Shown piece by piece: positions 6,511-9,385 of a stretch of DNA of 9,385 bases. Origin of the DNA: an uncultured Lachnospiraceae bacterium (lineage in GTDB: Bacteria > Bacillota > Clostridia > Lachnospirales > Lachnospiraceae); contig CAKRNX010000082.1 of assembly GCA_934371475.1 (NCBI GenBank), positions 1 through 9,385 on the forward strand. Direction: 5' to 3'. Position 1 is the first letter of the stretch. Every line of letters begins with the position of its first letter. A program made the position numbers and the translations under genes. The notes below the pieces were generated by a model. The model ran no database searches. It worked only from the letters and a program-made list of their open reading frames with translations, and had not been told where the DNA came from.

Positions 6511-6522
6511 CTAGCTGACCCA

Positions 6523-7272
6523 TTATTCCGTCCGCTGTTTCCGATATTCCCTGGGTGTCATGCCTGTTTTCTGGCGAAACAGATTCGAAAAGTAGGAGAG
6601 CGTCTCAAACCCGCAATTCTGGCTGATCACACTGATTGACAGATTCGTCTGTGCCAGCATCTCTGCCGCCAGGGTCAGTCTCCGCTCACGGATATATTCC
6701 GTCAGAGTCTGCCCTGTCTCTTTCCTGAAAAATACCGACAGATATTCCGGATTGAATCCTGCCACCTCTGCCAGCTGACTCCGCCCGATTTCTCCGGAAA
6801 TATGCTCCTCTATAAACTCCTTCAGCCGGCGGACCACTCTGGCATTTTCTGTATCCGGCTGCGCTGCGGCTTTCCCGGCACCCTGCTTTTTCTCTTTTTC
6901 CTCATAGGAATGGATCGCCTTATACACCGCCCGGCAGAACTCATCCGGCTCCATGGGCTTGAGCAGATATTCCGTCACCCCAAGGCTCACTGCCTTCTGT
7001 GCATACCGGAATTCGGAAAAACTGCTGATAATAATGCTTGCAAAGCAGAAGTTTTTTTCATTCATCCATTCCAGCAGCTCCAGACCACTGCCCTGATCCA
7101 TCCGGATATCCGTCACCAACAGCGAAATCTCCTGCCGCTCCAGTATCTCCATGGCCTGCTTCATAGAATAGGCTGTCAGCACATCATCAATAACGCCAAA
7201 CTGCTCCCAGTCCACGGAGCGCACCATTCCCTCCAGAAAAGGCACATTATCATCTACCATCAAAAGTCTCAC
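6523..7272 (-). CDS. Short response regulator, receiver + AraC HTH (249 aa)
   Basis: Output regulator of the right-hand two-component system. Residues 1-120 are the receiver: Asp7-Asp8, phosphoacceptor Asp55 in VTDIRMD, Ser83 and Lys105 in LLKPM. A linker rich in Lys, Ala and Gln (~122-143) leads to the AraC/XylS-type double helix-turn-helix at ~147-247 (IGRSQLAEVAGFNPEYLSVF and ISVISQNCGFETLSYFSNLF, ending GMTPREYRK). It lacks the ~300-residue middle region of the other regulator in this window, so receiver and DNA-binding domains are almost directly joined. The start is GTG, overlapping the TGA of the solute-binding protein as GTGA, with AAGGAG 8 nt upstream; an ATG four codons in would cut off the first receiver strand. 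Its partner is presumably the kinase at the right edge, with the solute-binding gene between them. Targets are unknown. Confidence 0.93.
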   Translation of the reverse strand: MRLLMVDDNVPFLEGMVRSVDWEQFGVIDDVLTAYSMKQAMEILERQEISLLVTDIRMDQGSGLELLEWMNEKNFCFASIIISSFSEFRYAQKAVSLGVTEYLLKPMEPDEFCRAVYKAIHSYEEKEKKQGAGKAAAQPDTENARVVRRLKEFIEEHISGEIGRSQLAEVAGFNPEYLSVFFRKETGQTLTEYIRERRLTLAAEMLAQTNLSISVISQNCGFETLSYFSNLFRQKTGMTPREYRKQRTE

Positions 7273-8714
7273 TGCTTATTCTCCTTCCAAGCTTCATACT
7301 GTCTCTGCAGCTCCTCCCTGACCTGATCGGAACCCGCCTCCCTCATCTCTGCCCGCATTTTTTTCAGATAAACTTCCGGATCCAGAAGACCGGACTCCAG
7401 ACCGGAAGAATATTTCTCTGCAATCTCATTTAACGTCCGGTTCATGCGCTTTACCTCTGTATCATCAAATGCAAACCCAAGTACCGGCGATACCTCTGCT
7501 GATTCCACAAATTTCTGCGTCTCCTCCCAGAGATTGACCTCATTTCCCTCCCAGACATATGAAAGCATCTGATTGGGAAATGACCATCCCATATTCGGAT
7601 AATAACCGGAATTTTCCGCTGTCACGCCGTCAGGGAAATCAATCATTCCGTCTTCCCTGACCTCGTAGTGTACGCCTTCTACTCCGTTGATCAGCAGATT
7701 CACCAGATCGCTGTCACTGTACAGCATATTCAGGAAACGCATAGATTCCTCCGGATGCGTGGATTCCTCTGCAATGCCCCATGGAGAAATCTGCACAGAA
7801 TCATTCGTGATCTCAGGCTCCTTCATAGAAACCACTGTCACTTCATAGCGGGAGCTGACATTCTCCTCCCATTCAATGCCCGGCTTACAGGCACAGAAAT
7901 ACGAGAACAGCGTGCCGGTGCGCATCAGGTCCTGACCTTTTACATTAATCAGCGGCAGCTCATCCGGAAGATATCCTTTTTCATACCAGCTGCGGATCAA
8001 TGTGACAAAGTCCTCATATTCCTGTGTCTCATAGACATTTACTGCCGTGGGATCGTCCCCCCTAAAATCAAATACTGTATCCGGCACTGCACTGTACTGT
8101 TTATAGCGGGTTGCAAAACCCCTTCCCGTATACAGCGGTGATACCATCGTCAGATCCGGCTCCAGAGCACTGATTTTATCATACAGCTCGTCTACCTGCT
8201 CCAGCGTCGTCAGCTGCGATATATCAATCTCATACTTTTCCAGAATATCGCTGCGAAATGCAATCCCGGCAGAGGCCACGCAGTCCGCACGGGACGGAAG
8301 TCCGTAGAGCACACCATTTTTTCTGGTCCAATCCAGCTCTTTCTCCCCTGCCAGCCGCATAATATCCTGCCCGTACTCTTCCAGCAGATCATCCAGCGGA
8401 CGCATAGGAAACGAATCGTTCTCATTTACCACGACATCCACACAGCCGCCTTCCTTCTCAATCATATCCACTTCCCTGCGCAGCGTGCTTCCCAGCACCG
8501 GCACAAGATTAACATGCAATCCCAGGGTCTCTTCTGTCATCGCATCTGCCCGCTCCTGGATCATATCAAAATCTTCCGGTATGGAAAAATCATACCAGAT
8601 CACTACATTCAACGTAATCTCTTCCTGCTGCGCCGCATAACAGAAAGGCGCACCTGTCAGTGCGGTCAGCAATGCAGCTGCAAGCATTATTTTTCCTCCG
8701 TTGTTTCTGTCCAT
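7269..8714 (-). CDS. Extracellular solute-binding protein, family 1 with C-terminal DUF3502 (481 aa)
   Basis: Extracytoplasmic binding protein of the ABC-transporter family 1 type, in the LipO-like branch that carries DUF3502. Residues 1-28 are a signal peptide (DRNNGGK, hydrophobic core to Phe24, cleavage likely after Tyr-Ala-Ala). Cys25 is not in a lipobox (GAPFC), so this is not an obvious lipoprotein, unlike most Gram-positive binding proteins. Residues ~33-340 are the two-lobed binding part (NVVIWYDFSIPEDFD; NGVLYGLPSRAD; FRSDILEKYEID). Residues ~343-478 match DUF3502 well: NGVEGVHYEVREDGMIDFP, NMGWSFPNQMLSYVWEGNE, GFAFDDTEV and the basic C-terminal helix. The ATG has AGAGGA 6 nt upstream. 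It sits between a sensor kinase and its regulator with no permease or ATPase genes, so a sensing role with the kinase is likelier than transport (inference). Oligosaccharide ligands are typical of relatives, but the ligand here is unknown. Confidence 0.9.
   Translation of the reverse strand: MDRNNGGKIMLAAALLTALTGAPFCYAAQQEEITLNVVIWYDFSIPEDFDMIQERADAMTEETLGLHVNLVPVLGSTLRREVDMIEKEGGCVDVVVNENDSFPMRPLDDLLEEYGQDIMRLAGEKELDWTRKNGVLYGLPSRADCVASAGIAFRSDILEKYEIDISQLTTLEQVDELYDKISALEPDLTMVSPLYTGRGFATRYKQYSAVPDTVFDFRGDDPTAVNVYETQEYEDFVTLIRSWYEKGYLPDELPLINVKGQDLMRTGTLFSYFCACKPGIEWEENVSSRYEVTVVSMKEPEITNDSVQISPWGIAEESTHPEESMRFLNMLYSDSDLVNLLINGVEGVHYEVREDGMIDFPDGVTAENSGYYPNMGWSFPNQMLSYVWEGNEVNLWEETQKFVESAEVSPVLGFAFDDTEVKRMNRTLNEIAEKYSSGLESGLLDPEVYLKKMRAEMREAGSDQVREELQRQYEAWKENKQ
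7281..7286 (-). promoter_or_regulatory. Ribosome binding site supporting the GTG start of the short regulator
   Basis: AAGGAG lies 8 nt before GTG 7272-7270, inside the end of the solute-binding gene. Together with the GTGA stop/start overlap it points to translational coupling of binding protein and regulator. Confidence 0.7.
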
Positions 8715-8846
8715 CTCATTTCCTCTGTCTTTTCTGTGTCTGTTCTGAGTACTGCAGCAACTTTATCTTTTCTTCAATTACTCTGCCATCCGGCCATGCG
8801 GAATATTCTGAAATGAAAACTTTCCTTACACAGTCTGTGCATCGCA
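8715..8846. other. 132-nt gap between kinase and solute-binding genes
   Basis: No credible gene is seen. The gap holds a short palindrome CACAG-T-CTGTG (8829-8839) just after the kinase stop, an 8-bp palindrome GAATATTC (8801-8808), and a run of imperfect TCTG(T) repeats (8722-8749) reaching the ribosome site of the solute-binding gene. No clear -35/-10 pair and no GC-rich hairpin with a T-run was found, so the kinase and downstream genes may share one transcript despite the spacing. Confidence 0.4.
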
Positions 8847-9385
8847 TCATGTCAGACTGCTTTTTTCTGTGAATCTGCACTCCGTTTCGGTCGGCGCAAA
8901 ACCATTGTCCAGAGGAATACGGATTTCCGCATGAGCCCCGCCTTCACTGCGGTTATAAAGAACCAGACGCGCCCGGCCGTGATAGCGCAGCTGAAGCCTC
9001 TGTCTGACATTTTTCAGGCCGATCCCGCCGCTCTCTTCCCGCATTCGTTCCGTCTCCGGAAAACCGATGCCATTGTCATCTACAGAAAGCACCATTTCCC
9101 CGCTCTCCGTCTCAGCCCGGATCGCAATCTTTACATCCGTTCGCCCGGAATGTTTCAGCACATTTTCTGAGAGAGTCTGCAGGGAAAGGATCGGGATCTC
9201 CACATCCAGCAGTTCTTCCTCCGCATCAATCGTAAAAGAAAATCCGGTCCGTTTTTTCATTTCCTGAATCTCAAAATAATTCCGGATATATTCCAGCTCT
9301 TCCTCAAGCGGCACCTGATCGCTGCCTGACAGCATATAGCGAAAATGCCTGGACAGACATCGTGCCATTGCCTGCACCATATCCG
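8847..9385 (-). CDS. YesM-type sensor histidine kinase, C-terminal part only (cut by right edge)
   Basis: Catalytic end of a membrane sensor kinase, expected partner of the short AraC-type regulator two genes downstream. The frame is open through the right edge, so the ATG at 9380 is internal rather than a start. The visible part begins after the phosphoacceptor His motif (RCLSRHFRYMLSG; LEEELEYIRNYFEIQ), then the HATPase domain: the Asn motif LQTLSENVLKHSG (Asn at 9164-9162), DDNGIGF (codons around 9080-9060) and GGIGLKNVRQRL. It ends with a non-conserved tail after EIRIPLDNG. Compared with the usual LQPLVEN-(A/S)-I-xHG, the Asn motif is changed (Thr for Pro, Ser for Val, Leu for Ile) but the key Asn is present. 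The tail ENG-like region runs ~18 residues longer than the last ATPase strand. The sensor region and His residue lie outside the window. Confidence 0.9.
   Translation of the reverse strand, partial: DMVQAMARCLSRHFRYMLSGSDQVPLEEELEYIRNYFEIQEMKKRTGFSFTIDAEEELLDVEIPILSLQTLSENVLKHSGRTDVKIAIRAETESGEMVLSVDDNGIGFPETERMREESGGIGLKNVRQRLQLRYHGRARLVLYNRSEGGAHAEIRIPLDNGFAPTETECRFTEKSSLT

Larger units (their letters stand above)
6393..6522. repeat. Dispersed T(G/T)ACCC half-sites in the gap upstream of the reductase
   Basis: Besides the palindrome at 6347-6359, the same element recurs: TTACCCTG at 6393-6400 (plus), its reverse complement CAGGGTAA at 6474-6481, and TGACCCA at 6516-6522 (plus), directly after the stop of the upstream regulator gene. 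Five copies of T(G/T)ACCC therefore fall in 176 nt of noncoding sequence, two of them as an 8-bp inverted pair 73 nt apart. This looks like a set of regulator sites, but chance is not excluded. Confidence 0.35.

Noticed and set aside
8779..8847. 22-codon open frame in the gap before the solute-binding gene (minus strand, MHRLCKESFHF...)
   Set aside because: No ribosome site and no recognisable features; this length is expected by chance.

Overview
The window looks like a chromosomal segment from a gut-type anaerobic Firmicute, most likely Lachnospiraceae or a close clostridial relative. The evidence is strong AGGAGG-type ribosome binding sites, two YesM/YesN-type histidine kinase and AraC-type response regulator pairs, a DUF3502-type solute-binding protein, a siroheme sulfite reductase of the small clostridial AsrC-like type, and a family 3 glycoside hydrolase with the permuted domain order known from Ruminococcus and Butyrivibrio. 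Family assignments come from reading motifs only; no search was run.

All seven recognisable genes lie on the minus strand, so transcription runs from the right edge to the left. From right to left: (A) 9385-6523, the C-terminal half of a YesM-type histidine kinase (cut by the right edge), a DUF3502-type extracellular solute-binding protein, and a short AraC-type response regulator whose GTG start overlaps the preceding stop by 4 nt. (B) 6307-5420, a single 295-residue siroheme / iron-sulfur sulfite-nitrite reductase-like protein with its own upstream region. (C) 5298-1, a sugar-binding protein of the periplasmic-binding-protein type I fold, a full-length YesM-type histidine kinase, a long AraC-type response regulator, and a secreted family 3 glycoside hydrolase cut by the left edge. 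Block C is tightly packed: overlaps of 16 nt and 26 nt, then a gap of 20 nt.

The main theme is two neighbouring sensory modules, each made of binding protein + kinase + DNA-binding regulator with no transporter gene in the window. Neither binding protein has a clear lipobox. Block C resembles the described XylFII-LytS-YesN three-component xylose sensor of Clostridium, in which a membrane-anchored sugar-binding protein acts as the sensory subunit of the kinase. By inference, the block C module senses a sugar and controls the glycosidase encoded behind it. Block A would be an analogous sensor built on an unrelated binding-protein fold. The reductase between them has no obvious functional link to sugar sensing.

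No gene-free stretch exceeds 300 bases. The three largest gaps are 215 nt (6308-6522), 132 nt (8715-8846) and 121 nt (5299-5419). The first and last contain repeat and palindrome structure that could be operators. No tRNA, rRNA, CRISPR array, insertion sequence or convincing intrinsic terminator was seen.
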